Of a stretch of DNA of 64,000 nt, positions 23,075-35,541 are shown in pieces. Source of the DNA: Scytalidium lignicola (taxonomy: Eukaryota > Ascomycota > Leotiomycetes); assembly GCA_002812745.2 (NCBI GenBank), contig NCSJ02000006.1, positions 1-64,000 on the forward strand. Reading direction: 5' to 3'. Both the position numbers and the translations under genes were made by a program. Under the pieces are notes generated by a model. The model saw nothing but the letters and a program-made list of their open reading frames with translations, was not told the origin of the DNA and made no database searches. Numbering within the stretch: the stretch's first letter is position 1; the number at the start of each line of letters is the position of its first letter.

Positions 23075-25498
23075 TACTGTATTTTTGTTTAATGTAATAA
23101 TTTTCATGGAAGATGGGTTTCTGGACGGCTTGAGTATTTGTGTTGGGGAAGTTTCCTTTAAAATGAGACGGGTTGTTGAATGGGTGTGCGGGATATAAAA
23201 GTACTGTTGCTAAGGATGATAGTGCAACGTTAGGTAGAGATACTTGGACGATACGTGTTGGAGAGAAGAAGTTCCTGGCCAACTGGACGGCAAACGAGAT
23301 CCACTCCCACGAAACACCGAAACGCGATGTCACAGGTACCCAAGAGCTTGGAGTGGTATGTTTTTGTTGTTGCTTCTGCTGAAATTTGGTTATCGTCGAT
23401 TTATTGTGCGGTATACGTATGTCCGTATATGTTTATCGCAGATGACCCGTTAGGTTTTGTTTCATCTATGCTATCGGTACTGTATTAATATTACGCTTGG
23501 TCCTTGTATTATTCAACCTTTCTCGATCTATGGCGCTGCCGAAACCGATCTGATGATCTTCGGAGATACCGCGTCTTATATATATAGATATATAGATATA
23601 TACAGTATTTGGGAGAGAAGGCATTTAAAAAGGCACGGCAGCTTTGAAATCACGTTGCCGGGCACCACCCGTCTTGAGGAATTCTACCGCCCCTTGATCT
23701 TTACAGCTCTGCAGTAATTACAGTACTGGACTGGACTGGACAGTAAACAAAAAGGCCAAGTGAAAATTAGATGGGAATGGTACAACCGTTCTGTATGTGC
23801 TGACATAGCTGAATCCAGCCCTAGGCCACGCATATGTTTACCTGGGAAAGATCAGCCGGGGTGTGTTGGAGGACTGTAGCATCTGGCATTCTCGAATCTC
23901 TTTTGCATCGTTGACCCAAGATACACACGTATCAGGGGGCTGATCAGGTGGTGGAGAGTTGGTGTGACACGGTATCAAGTTTTCCAGCCTCACGACAGCC
24001 GGATATTTCGGTTAAGCACACACCTTTTGGGATTTTGATTTTGATTTTGATTTGATATGCAGGTGATAGCTTGAGGCTTGAAAAGCCATCGCCATCACCA
24101 CCACCACCACCACCACCAAAAAAGCAAGAAGAGGAAGAGCGGGGGAATGAATACTGTATAGCTTGCACCACCCGTTCTGTAAGCTTGGTCGAGATCTTCG
24201 AAATAGCAAGTGCAACTGCTACAGCTACAGCTCACTGCCGCAGCACTGTAGCTCGACGGATACGAACGGCAATGATCGATAGTACAGTCCTGCGGAGATG
24301 AAAGGATGATTGAAGTTGCGATATCCAGAACCCAAATCGGCCAGCTACATCAACAAGTGCTTTCTTGGGTTCCTGGCGCAGTCGAACAGGACCCCAGGAC
24401 GAAATGTCCCCATCGTGTCTCTACTGTAGCTGAAACACGACTTCGGCCCCAGGGGTCGTCGGGGGCTTCCACCTTTCCACTGCATGGCGTCCTCTCTCGG
24501 GTTGGCTCCCACCAATAAAGCGGGCGAGGCATGACGCGGGCATTTGCTGGTGATTTGTTCCTGGTGGATTTGCGAAGGCGGCACCGCCGAAACTTTAGCA
24601 ACTGCCCCCGGCCCCTCAAACCAAGGGTCTTATTATTACAGTACTGTACTGTACAAGTAATTAACTGAGGACTATCGTGACTATCCAACAGCACAGTAAT
24701 TATTGTGGCTGTCAGCTTCCTCAGGGACCATGTGGTGAGATGGTGGGGTCCAAAGACTTCGTCCTGTAGTAATTACTGCATTCGGTGCGAGACGTCCCTT
24801 CTCTCTCTCTCCAGAGTGCGGAAAGACGAAATGTGCAGGAGTTGGGTTTTAGCATGCCCAGGATGCCATATCACAACGAGCAAATCTCCAAGGGTGTAAC
24901 CCTCTCTGCCAGTGTCTGCCTCTCTCTCCTTGGCTCTCCTTCTCTCCCCTCCCTTGTTCGTTGCATCTCCCCCTCAGGGCAAACCACTGGTGATCGTTAT
25001 CCACGTTGATGGCTAGACCTGGCTGCAGGGTGCACTGTACTGTGTACTGTACTGTACCCGTAGGTCTGAAGCATCCGGACAAATATCGTCCAAGGCAAGG
25101 AGGAAATCGAGTAACCCATCTGATCAAGGACATGTTGTGGTTTCAACAGCAGTGAGATGGTGATTCTGTAGCAGATATTTATGACCATTATTGTTATTAC
25201 TGTAGTCCTTCCGTACCACGGTGTTGTTTTCTTACCACTGCCTTTTACCGGCAGTGCCTCGTACCTGATTAGTGACGGCACTTGATTGGCAATCACATCA
25301 CTCGACTTTTGCCCTCTCGGTGGGAGAACACGCTCCTTCAACATCTCTGCCCTCGACTAGAAACCAAAACNAAAAAAAAACCATAATATCTTTTTTGTGT
25401 GACCACTTTCTTCCCAACGACAATACAGTAACAACATCATATCGAATCGAGTGGATTCCTTGCCACTTCACCTCTTCGTCTCCACTACGTATACTGTA
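23075..25498. repeat. Cluster of TACTGTA/TACAGTA heptamers
   Basis: Copies begin at 23075, 23478, 23601, 23719, 24152, 24422, 24637, 24642, 24647, 25045, 25050, 25198, 25424 and 25492. Some overlap into a TACTG pentamer run. About 0.3 copies would be expected by chance in this length at even base composition. Confidence 0.75.
24096..24117. repeat. (ACC)n microsatellite
   Basis: Seven uninterrupted ACC/CCA units. Confidence 0.95.
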
Positions 25499-25734
25499 AT
25501 CATCGCAATTAATGATCGTCCCAGGCTAGTCCCGCCCTTCCCTGCGACTTGCGTACTCTGGTCTCCTGCGACCGTGCGCGACGTCCTTGACCCCTACGAC
25601 GCCAACGTCCAGCGATCGCATCTCCAATTCATGCTCTGACCATAACACCGCCTCGACACTCGAGGAGGACGAGTTCCTTTCAGATACAGGAGAGAGAGCC
25701 TAGAGACATCTCGCCGGCCGGACCGTAGGCAAAG

Positions 25735-28700
25735 ATGGAGTCGCCGGGCGATTATATAGATGCTCCCATGAATGATGAGGATTTGGCATATCCGTGCAAA
25801 GGATGTGGAGAAGTGAGCAGCTGTCCGTGGGTTGCGAGCTGGAGATAATGCTGATCAGTCTTAACATAGATTCTTGAGGAAGGCAAAGCCTTCGAACTTG
25901 GTTAGTCTTTTCCCCCTTCTATATTTTTGAGCTCTCTCTCTGCTACACAAAAGGGGGCGGACGCGAGAGAGAGCAACTGTATTTTCTTTGTCTGCTTGCT
26001 TGCCAATTACAAGCAACAAACACGTCGTTGTGCTAACAAGTCTCCCAGCTGGAAACCGGTGGCATCTGGATTGCTTTCGATGTAATACGTGTGGAACCCT
26101 TCTCGACTCCGATGCAAACCTGCTGCTCCTCGGCGATGGCTCACTCATCTGCAACAATTGTACCTATAGCTGCAGTGCTTGTGGTAACAAGATCGAAGAC
26201 TTGGCCATTCTTACCGGTGACCAGGCCTTTTGTGCCACTTGCTTTCGCTGCAGGAATTGCAAGCGTAAGATCGAAAATCTACGATATGCACGAACCTCAC
26301 AAGGGATATTTTGCATGAGTTGTCACGAGTCTTTGATGGCTAGACGAAGGAAGAAATCGAGAGCAGCGGCACAACAGAAGGCAAAGAAGGATGAACAATC
26401 ACCCATGCTGGTAGACAAGAGTCTACCTGCACTTCCACCGAGTGCAATCGAACAAGTTCCCTTCTCCCCAGAACGAGAAGCTCCAGATTCCGATAAGCAT
26501 ACCGAGCTGTCTCCTCGCCCTCGACCGACGTACGGACGAAGCGACTCTGATTCTCAAGGCAAGGATACCTTAACATTGCCAACCACAACCTACCGAAAAA
26601 ATCGACACTCGGTCATTTCACAGGCGTCGGAGGGTGTGGGTGGAGATGGAGAAAGCTTCTTTATACCACTTGCGCTTGATCCCAGTCCGGCACCATCTGT
26701 GACGCCGCGTTCGGCGTCTGATACATGGCAGGATTCATCAAAGAGGAGCAGGGAAAACAAGGGTACAGACCATGTCACGAGTCCAAAAGCTGCTGGAAGA
26801 ACAGCTGAGTCTGGATCTGCACCGCATATCGCCTTCCAAGAAAAGGGCCGTCAAGCTTCAGCAGATGCTCTGGAGGCTTCACAACAACAGATCAAGGAGA
26901 GCATTCGCAAGGCCCAACAAGCAGCGAGCCGGAAAGGAGCATCTTCGAAAAGCGATGACACCAAAGTCCAACACGCTAATTCTCCTGGCTCTGTCAACGG
27001 CAACGATAAGAATCAAGGACAGACTGAGAAGTTTAGATTAGGCGATGTTCCAAAGAGCAAGAAATCTAGCACCTCTAAGAATAGTTCGTCAACAGAAGTT
27101 GCTGCCAATGAGAGTCCCATATCACGGTCTACATCTTCTGGCGGATTCTCCACCGTGCCGCCTCGAAAAGAAGTTGGCACCGAATCACCGAAGTCATCAG
27201 TCACAGCTGACAAGACTGGCAATCGACCAAGGTCGAAAGATGAGGCGGATACAGAATCCAGCACTACTTCGACAACCCCCTCGAGAGGCAACTCGGGCGC
27301 GAAATCAATCCCACGGAAAGAGATTGCCTCAAATGCTACAAAGAATAACGAGGCTCCAGTCAACTTGTCATCTGAAACAGATACCTCATCTTCGTCACCC
27401 TCGTCATCAGACACTCCTGGCGTCACTCCAACAATGAATGGTAAATCCACTTCTGGGCATACTTTCCTGCAATCCCCCATAGAAGAAGAGGTGATTCCCA
27501 ACCGCGCGCCTAATCGCCCACATGGGCCACAACAGCAGCTCAGCGATACATATATGACTCCCCGAGCTCCCCCACCACCGCCTTCTGGATCTCATATTGC
27601 TGGCAAGGAGTCCACTGGCGCGTCGAATGGAGCTCCAGTCTCTCCGAAACTGCCGCGCTGGAGCGCAGGTGGTGATTTTACTATGGATGAGGACTTGGCC
27701 CGAATTCTAGGGGGTACCGATGAAAGCTCACAATCAATCCTTCGCCGTGTATCTAATGCAGTTAGACATGGAAGGACGACCAGTGAAACAAGCAACTCTG
27801 CTCGTCATCAAGGTCACGGCCGTAGCATTAGCGAAACGACACGTACAACTGCATCACCCCGATGGCCAAAAACGCCAGTTGGAGAAGAGGCAAACATTGG
27901 GGCTCGCGAGATCAGTAGCCCCATATCCATTACTAGTCCCTCAGCAAGCGATGATCCAGCGTTGTTGCGTAGGAGGCTCCGGAATTCTGAACAACGCGTA
28001 GCCGAACTTGAACGGCAATTTGCTACGGAGAAGGATTTGAAGGATCTCAACAAGAAGTTGATAGAGAAGCGAAAGACCGTCTCGGTTTTGGATTCTCAGT
28101 CAGAAATCATGATTCGACAGGTTGAAGTGTTGGCTGGATACGTCGAAAAGGCCAAAGCTTCGAAGCAACCCCTAAATATTTCTGAATTGGAGGACTCTGC
28201 CATCAAAGAATTCGTTCAAAAGCTCGAGCATCTGAAGCTGGGCCTATCTGGTCAAATCGAGGAGTTATACGAGGAACGGAATGAGTTGCTGGAGGAGAAG
28301 AATCAGATTACGGCTGATCGTGACAGAGCACTTGTTGAATTTGAGCAGTTGTCGTCAAAGAATGCTCAGCTTGCAGATATGAACAATGATCTGACGCACC
28401 AAATTCAAGAACGATTCAAGGCTCAAAGTGGAGGCGTGGATAGTCCTAGGAATGGCAACCCACTTGGGATTTATACTCACCAAAAGGATAAATCTAGTGC
28501 TTCATTCATGGATGATGCCACTACAGTCAGATCTGGTAGCACGACTATATATAACAGCGAGCAAGACCCAACTATCGAGTCCGGAACAGTCCTGCCTGCC
28601 CCTCATGTGATCAATATCCGAAAGGGTCAAGCGAAGAAGTTTAATTGGAAGAAAGGTGGACAGACTGTTGCTAAAGGTGTCAGTAAAGGTTTCAAGGGTG

Positions 28701-29648
28701 CCTTTTCCTCTGGTGGACAGGAAAGAAATCAATGGGCCGGTCAGACTGGGGAGAGCATTGGGTTACCATACAATATGACGGTGACCGCTGTAGAAGCTCC
28801 TGCCAACTTTTCTGGTACGCTTCCACGATCCACAACGATTGATCCGTCGAGACAAGGCTTTGGTTTGTTTAAGAAGTCAAACAATATGGGCAGCAAAAGT
28901 GCATCAAATGCTGCAGCTGCTGCAGCTGCAGAGAATCCTGCTGTGCTATTCGGCTCAGAGCTAGTGGACAGAGCAGATTACGAACGTCGCCAGATTCCTA
29001 GCGTGGTGACTCGGTGTATTGAAGAGGTCGAACTACGTGGCATGGATGTTGAAGGCATTTACCGAAAGACTGGAGGAAGTGGTCAGGTCAAGATCATTCA
29101 AGAAGGCTTCGATAAGACGGAGGACTACGACATCTCTGATCCTGATCTGGATATCACGGCAGTGACAAGCGTTCTAAAGCAATATTTCAGGAAGCTACCT
29201 ACGCCTCTTTTAACCTTTGATATCTATGATCGTGTTCTTGAATCAACTAGTAAGCTTCTTATATCGATCTCTTTTTTTTTTAAATATGAATAAGCTAACA
29301 TTGAACCAGCCATCGAAGATGATCAGGAACGCTGCGATCACTTAAGAAAGACGTTCGCTACGCTACCTCCAAAACACCGGGATTGCCTTGAGTTCTTGAT
29401 ATTCCATCTTGCTCGTGTTGCCCAGAGGGAGAAAGAGAATCTGGTATGTTACTCAGCCTTATTTAGTTCGACTTCAAACACATTTCTAACCAGATCTGTA
29501 GATGACACCTAAGAATCTCGCGGTCGTCTTTGCTCCCACAATCATGAGGGACATGAGTATCGAGCGCGAAATGACAGACACCCATGCCAAGAATAATGCA
29601 GTTCAGTTTATCATTGAAAATAGCAATGAGATTTTCAGTTCCGCATAA
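25735..29648 (+). CDS. LIM-domain Rho GTPase-activating protein
   Basis: Five exons: 25735-25812, 25870-25900 (31 nt), 26049-29249, 29310-29443 and 29502-29648, 1196 aa with phases closing. Two LIM zinc fingers stand at about 21-77 (CKGCGE, WHLDCFRCNTC, CNNC) and 80-130 (CSACGNKIEDL, CFRCRNC, CMSC). A disordered Ser/Pro/Lys-rich region spans about 140-660. A coiled coil covers about 674-820, beginning LRRRLRNSEQRVAELERQF. A poly-Ala tract precedes the RhoGAP domain (about 1005-1190), whose arginine finger in GIYRKTG is near Arg1042; KNLAVVFAPTIM completes it. Related fungal proteins (yeast Rga1/Rga2 type) down-regulate Cdc42 or Rho and control polarity and septation. The unusually long 5' non-coding region suggests complex control. 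Confidence 0.92.
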
Positions 29649-30963
29649 GTTTCCTGACGACGACCTGTATGATTCTACCAGGAATCAGCAATGGAACTTA
29701 GGATCTATTTTGGCAACAAAACTCAACCTGCACTTTTTGTACATCATTCAGTGCTTGCTTTGCTTCTAAAGGGAGGCGTTTGTTTGGACACAACAATCAA
29801 CGAATATTCATACCAATTCATTAAGTGGCGTTAATTATATTTTCAACGGCTCGTTGCATTAGCGAGCCTTTTGTATTGGGCAATTGAGATGGTGATATCC
29901 CATTTCTGTTTGATGAAAGGTGAAGGCTTGCTAGGGTGGCAGAATGCTTGAATGAAGCAAGAGGCTGATGGAACCGAGAGGGGGTCGATTCTCTTCGATT
30001 TCAGTTCAATATCCGCTGTGCAGCGGTACGTGATTCCCTGGGTGTGAAGCNAAAAAAACTGCTCTCACTCATGCCTTTGATATTAGCGTCTTTGTAGTAC
30101 ATACCTTATCTATAGCGGAAATGAGTGAATGAACTTTTGGAACTGGTTATGCCTTGAACAGAGGGCTTCTTGATCGAGTGATAAGATCACTTATTAGCAG
30201 TTACTACTTAGAAAATGTCTATAACCGTGATATGCATCCCACTGGCCAAGAAGTAATACTTAGAGCAATAATGTTAGTAAGGATAATTCAAAAGCGTACA
30301 TGTAGTTTTATCATCCAAACACCGTATATCAAAATTATTATCTCTCCTCTAACTATCTTATTACCTCACTTAAATAATTCGACGAAAAGTTTCTTGCATA
30401 TAGTTATATTTATGGGCAAAGTAGTCACATACGACCATAGACTGAGGAATACTGGGCATCCCGTCCGCTCTGCCATACATAAGCCTCAGATCGGGAGATC
30501 AGTAGTTGGGTCGGTGACGACCAGCGAATACCTTCTGTTGTATGTTTTCTTATTTTTTGATCATAGATATTATTTTGTTGGTGATAACGATGGTTTGGTG
30601 GTTGGCGACGAAACTGGGAGGCGCACGCACAAGATCAGATTGTGGACCTTACCGTCGTTGCTGCCTCTTCTAAATCACTTGTAATTAAGTGTTTCCTCAG
30701 TGACTTAAACTATAATGCAGCGAACTTGCAAATAGTCCAGGAGATCAGGGTGTTTTGATATCTCTTAAGATTGTCTCATTGCTATTATCCATGACAAAAC
30801 TCATAGCCTTCAATTCGTTTTCCCTACCACACATCATCGCAAAATCGAGTACTTGAATACTAATATTCACTACCTAGCCAACTCCTATTTAATACTCTAA
30901 TATCATTCATTATGGTAGGTTTTTTTCTTGTCAATTCTTGCCATCGGGACCAGAATCTTCATC
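29649..30963. other. AT-rich non-coding stretch
   Basis: 1.3 kb with an N at 30051 beside an A run. A 176-codon frame at 30154-30684 has no ATG at its start, and its composition looks random, so I do not call it. Nothing else recognised. Confidence 0.55.
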
Positions 30964-32123
30964 ATGCGCCAAAAACATACATCTCTCCACACATTCCTTT
31001 ACAAGGAGGTGTTAAAATCCCGTCTCAAGGTACCTTCTACCGAGCGCTGCCGGAGTGATACAACCATCAGTCCAACCAAACCAAATGAAAATCCTCTAAC
31101 AGAAGTTTCAAATATAGCTAAGGATCCGAGAAATGAAAACAGAGATGATGGTGAAGATAGTAGTATATTTGGTTCTCCTTCTCCACCCGCCTCACGAGAT
31201 CATCAGGCAATCCCTTTGGAAGTAAGCCTCAGATATCACGACGTTGTGGTTCCACCGCCATTTCCGCCTCCTATTATACTGGGTTCAACTGTGAATTCTA
31301 TTGAATCGCTCAAGGAAGAGCTCAAAGCCGTGATATTCAGCGAAATAGATGCAACACGAGCTGAAAAGCACCAGCTGGGATTGAGGAGGGTTGATTTGAT
31401 TAAGAAAATAACTGGATTGGAAAAAGAAGAACAGAATAGGAAGAATAACGCTTTGAAAGGTAGATAAATTATTTTTCTTTTAGGATTTGGTGTTTCTGGT
31501 TTGTAGATCTGAAAGTAATTGCGATGAACCGAAGCTCTTCCTGGGACAGCTTCTTTTATAAGACACAGCCTTTCATGATTCTAAGCTCTTTTTCTATCAG
31601 CACAGCTAATGAATGAAACTTAAATGCTTGCCTTATCAAAAAACTAGAGCTAATGATATATAATAGAAATATATCACGACAAGGCAAAAGCTCTGCCGGA
31701 GCCGGTAGGGCAGTTAGAGAGGAGGTTGGTGCGTGAGGCAGAGAGAGTTGTGCACGCTAAAGCAGGGACTGAGGTATATATTCTTTTCAGCTAATCCATG
31801 CTCAAAGCGATGTATCTTACTATAGGCAGAGACCACCTAAACGAACCAGAGAATCAAGAAATGCAATATACAGCGGAAACGGAGAGAATGAAATAGATGA
31901 AGATGACGATTACGACGGCGAGGAAAGACTTTATCTGAATCTACCATTGAAGAAAAAGAAGCAAAAAGTGAAGGAGATAAAAGATAATGAAAACACAAAG
32001 AAAAGAAAAGTGAAAACTTCCAAAAGGAACGAGAGGAGTTTGATCTCACGCCTCTTTCCTGATGGCTTACCACGACGGTATGGACTCAATGATATAATAA
32101 AGGCTCCTCCACTAGCGGATTGA
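30964..32123 (+). CDS. Unrecognised nuclear-type protein, three-exon model
   Basis: Exons 30964-31459, 31667-31773 and 31830-32123 (introns of 207 and 56 nt) give 298 aa with closed phases. The first ATG of the frame is used. The N-terminal part is polar. A helical segment SLKEELKAVIFSEIDATRAE and a charged coiled region ITGLEKEEQNRKNNALKE run across the first junction into LERRLVREAERVVHAK. The third exon is strongly basic and acidic by turns (DEDDDYDGEE, then KKKKQKVKEI and KKRKVKTSKR, like nuclear localisation signals), and ends in LFPDGLPRRYGLNDIIKAPP. I recognise no family. The 207-nt first intron is long for this locus and is the weakest part. Two separate genes, or a start in exon 2, remain possible. 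Confidence 0.5.
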
Positions 32124-32740
32124 GAGAGAATTCCAGGAAGCAGTACAGACTGTCGTGTTTTCATGGGATTGGAGAAGCATTTGAATTTTCAGACACAACA
32201 ACGCCGGAATACCCCTTATTCCTATAGCATTGCCCTAGTGAGATGAGGAATCCAGTAGTTTGACTATAATCTAGATAGTTTTCCGCTGAGGATTAGAACA
32301 GACAATAATTCGAAAGAGATATTTCGACTCCTAAGTCGAGTCAGATACATCCTGGGTATACCATAGCGAAATATTCGATTGGATGCAAAATTGCTCTTTG
32401 AATAATGTATCTAGATCTAGAGAGAAACTAATATGATTTTTATTTTGAGAAATTATGGTAGTCTCCCACATAGATACTGAATAGAACCTTTCAGACCAGA
32501 CTAGATCATGAAGATAATCACTCATAATGCATCCAGCTTGCACGATCACCGCAGCAACTCGTTCAGCTTCAAAGCTGAATTTGTTATTTGATACCTTAGT
32601 GTGTGTCTGTTCAGGTAGGTAGAACGCCAAGTAACTAAGAAAAGTTCACCTTCTATTTGCCCTACTGTGACTATTTATACCACCAACAATTAACTCCGAC
32701 CCCTTTCCATTAACTCCGAAAAACATCACGACAACCAACG
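32124..32740. other. Non-coding stretch
   Basis: 617 bases between two same-strand genes; likely 3' flank plus promoter. Nothing named. Confidence 0.5.
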
Positions 32741-33823
32741 ATGATGGCGAACCACGGCGTTAACGCTCCAACTGGAGATGCAAGCATCCCAAAGCGTGCA
32801 AGTATGTATAGTTCTATATAATCCATTTGTACATGCATAACATGAAAATAGATGATAACACCAATCACACCCATCCGCTCACAAAGAAGATCTGTGAGGC
32901 AATATCTCGCAGTCTTGCCAATGCTTCCACAGGAAATCAAAATGTAAGTCTGCAAACACATGTGATGAAAGGAAATTCAAAACCTGATCTCGGAAACAGG
33001 CGGCCAATCCCTCTGGTCAAACTCTTGCAACGTCTGCTTCCCAGGCCGTCGCAGAAAAGTCTACCGTAAGTCTGGATCAGATCCCCATTTATGCAGAGGG
33101 ACATGATGGTAACTTTCAACGTAGCGTGACAACTTTGTCCACTATGTACCACCACAAGGAGGTCCTTCTAAGCCTGCTGCCGCTCCCAAGCCTCGTCGTC
33201 GACTTCCGGATGCTCCCATGCCTCCTGTTCCGAGCCACGCCCTTCCCTTCCGAGCTCCGGATGTTGCAAATCAGGTTGTTTCTAACCAAGGCGCTCAACC
33301 CCAGGTTACTGCAAACCAAGTTACTCAAGGTCAAAATGCTACAGGTAACGACGTTCCAAATCGCTTAGTTTCAAACCAGGCTGCTCAAAACCAAATCCCT
33401 GCTCAACCTGCTCCAGTCCAATTAGACCCTGCCCAAGGTCGAGGTCAATATGTGCCATTTCAGCAATTTGGAAATTACACTATTGGAAAGCACGTGGTTC
33501 CACTCCAAGCTGCACAACCGTGTCATCTTGGCCAAGGGGGTGCAGAAGGTGTTTATCTGGACAGACTTGTAACATTCAAGGATTCACACTTCCGAATGGC
33601 TAAAATCTTGGACGACAAAGATAAAGCTGAGGGAGAAATGATGGATGCCATCCAAAAGGCAATAACTCATGCGGAGTGGAGTGTGCACATGGACAGGACT
33701 GAGATGCGGAATGCTACTGAGAAGTTGGCTACCCTTCGAAGATCATATGACGAGAGAGTTGCTCAGCTTGATCAACTTCGGGCGCTTCAGCAGAGACAAT
33801 CGGACAAGTTAGGCCGTCGCTAA
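32741..33823 (+). CDS. Unrecognised Gln/Asn/Pro-rich protein with C-terminal coiled coil
   Basis: Four exons: 32741-32801, 32852-32943, 33000-33065 and 33125-33823 (introns of 50, 56 and 59 nt; two donors are perfect GTAAGT), 305 aa. The open frame from 33218 alone misses the first three exons. The middle has imperfect repeats of the form NQVVSNQGAQ, NQVTQGQ and NRLVSNQAAQNQ. The C-terminal 110 residues (from YLDRLVTFKDSHFRMAKI) are charged and heptad-like, with DRTEMRNATEKLATLRRSYD and ERVAQLDQLRALQQRQSDKL. I do not recognise a family. It lies head-to-tail behind another unrecognised gene, so both may be lineage-specific. Confidence 0.7.
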
Positions 33824-34316
33824 TGGAGTAGCAGTGTCCAGAGACCGGTTAATGGTTGAAGGAACGCATAATCTTGGACTCCGTTCACATGAGATGAATG
33901 ATCTCGTGTTTTATGGGTCATGCTGAGTGAAAGAAAAGGAGACGGAAAGAAATGGTGTGAAAGTATATCAATGGGCCTGTACACTAGACTGGCAACAATG
34001 AAAAATGATAACTCTTTCACACATATTTGTATATGCGCTAACATATTCCGTGCAACTTATGGTCGATAATTCATGCTTCTTACTTACGGATCATGATTGC
34101 GTTGTGCAACGAAAAAGGGGCGGCCTCAAAATATAGCGAGTTTGCTCCAAGTTGATGCTGGCTATTTCTTCAACGTGGGGTCGGTACCTGCTCCACATTA
34201 TGAGCTCAGGATACTTGTGTAAAACCAATGGATATTCACCTGGCTGCTTTGGTCCGTCGAAAGTTCCGGAAATTCTCGTAAGTGAGTGAATATAGTTTTC
34301 TATCAACCGGAATGAA
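33824..34316. other. Convergent 3' flanks
   Basis: 493 bases between two converging genes. Nothing recognised. Confidence 0.5.
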
Positions 34317-34987
34317 TCATTCTGAAACCATCTTCTTCACTTTGTCTAAAAGAACTTTAGACTCCAATCCCAATTTCCTCTGACCGTTCTTCCCCCCTGT
34401 CCTAGCTTTTCCCATTACCCTGCGATGTCGTTCCCTCTCAGCAATCTTCTGTTGCTTCTCCTTCTCTCTTTTCTCAAACTCCGCTTTCCTTGCTTCGGCT
34501 TCTGCCTTCTGGTTCTCGGCGATATCTAGCTCTTTCTCAAAATATCCTGGCCTTTTCGAACGTCTCCGTTGGTTGGGATTTCGCAAGGATTGGACAGTTC
34601 CTTCTTCTTCAGGAGGCTCAGATTGGTCGGCGGCATCCAGCATCATTTGCCGTTCAGGATGGATCCCTTGAGGAGGCTCTGGTGAAGTTTCTGCATTAGG
34701 ATCTTCGACAAGATATCTGTTTGTCGAGGTTTCCGGGATGCCTTCTCGAGCCTTAAGTTTGGAATACGATTTCTTGATCTTGGCTTTATGGATTAGGTCC
34801 TTCTTGATTTTAATGACTTGGAGAGACAGAAGTCAGTTGAACGAATCTCGGCGTTTTGTAGATGGACAATACCTTTCCTCCTCCATGTTCCGTCGGGGAG
34901 ATTGTCCGGCCCAACCTTGAAGCCAGAGCGATGCTTCTTGGACGGGTGCGCATCTTCACCATCTTCTAAGTGTCTTTTCGGCGCCAT
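34317..34987 (-). CDS. FYV7: rRNA-processing protein Fyv7
   Basis: Two exons: 34987-34873 and 34816-34317 (56-nt intron with a CTGAC branch site), 204 aa. An in-frame ATG exists four codons upstream, but MAPKRH fits the family better. The N-terminus is basic (KRHLEDGEDAHPSKKHRSGFKVGP). The junction gives WRRKVIKIKKDLIHKAKIKKSY, and the C-terminal half is the conserved FYV7 block: KRPGYFEKELDIAENQKAEAE, then a long charged helix ending REKEKQQKIAERERHRRVMGKA. Fyv7 acts in the nucleolus on small-subunit rRNA processing. Confidence 0.88.
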
Positions 34988-35541
34988 TGCGAAATTCAAT
35001 TGTAAGGGACTTTCTGAGGCTAGGCGTGGGGATGTGGATTCGCAGCGTGCAAAAAGGCTGCAGAAATCAGAGGCGGCTAGCAGGGGTGGCTGGAGCGATA
35101 ACGGGAGTGACTAAGGGCGATAATTCTCCTCGAGCACGCTAATTTACCCGTAATCGGTCCCTCGACCTTGGGTTTATTAATTAATTATTATGCCAGTGAG
35201 GTCAGAATCAGTCATCTCCATTAGGGCGACAGTAATGCGGTAGAGTTTCTTTCAACATCCTTTGTTTCGATCTCTGGGTTCATTTACGAGGCAAAGTTCA
35301 ACCAAACTGCCAAATATTTTTGCATAAAGCCTTTGGTTATCAGTTAATTTATGAGCGTCCTGCACGCACAGCAGGGCTGGTGGATCCCTGGCACCCCCCC
35401 GCATTTGTGACATCGGGTGGTACCAACGACATCATTGTGGACCAGCTCTCGTTTCAGCACCAGAACGTGTCATTTCATTCTCTTCAATATAACTTCACGA
35501 TGCTGGTATGATAATTAATCGGGCATTACCTGCACTTCAAA
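34988..35541. promoter_or_regulatory. Divergent promoter region FYV7 / Atos-like gene
   Basis: 554 bases between two divergent starts. Nothing specific recognised. Confidence 0.5.

Larger units (their letters stand above)
22166..25734. other. 3.6-kb non-coding region upstream of the LIM-RhoGAP gene
   Basis: No supported gene. It holds N bases at 22278, 22915, 22937 and 25371; a 10-bp duplication at 22771-22790; a TA/GATA-type run at 23578-23602; CTGGA repeats at 23725-23740; a (CCA)n tract at 24096-24117; and at least fourteen TACTGTA/TACAGTA heptamers from 23075 to 25498. The last kilobase is C/T-rich and may be a long 5' leader of the RhoGAP gene. Frames up to 115 codons here look random. 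Confidence 0.65.

Noticed and set aside
30154..30684. 176-codon plus-strand frame
   Set aside because: It opens at a non-ATG codon, has random-looking composition with many Ile/Leu/His, no family resemblance and no splice extension.
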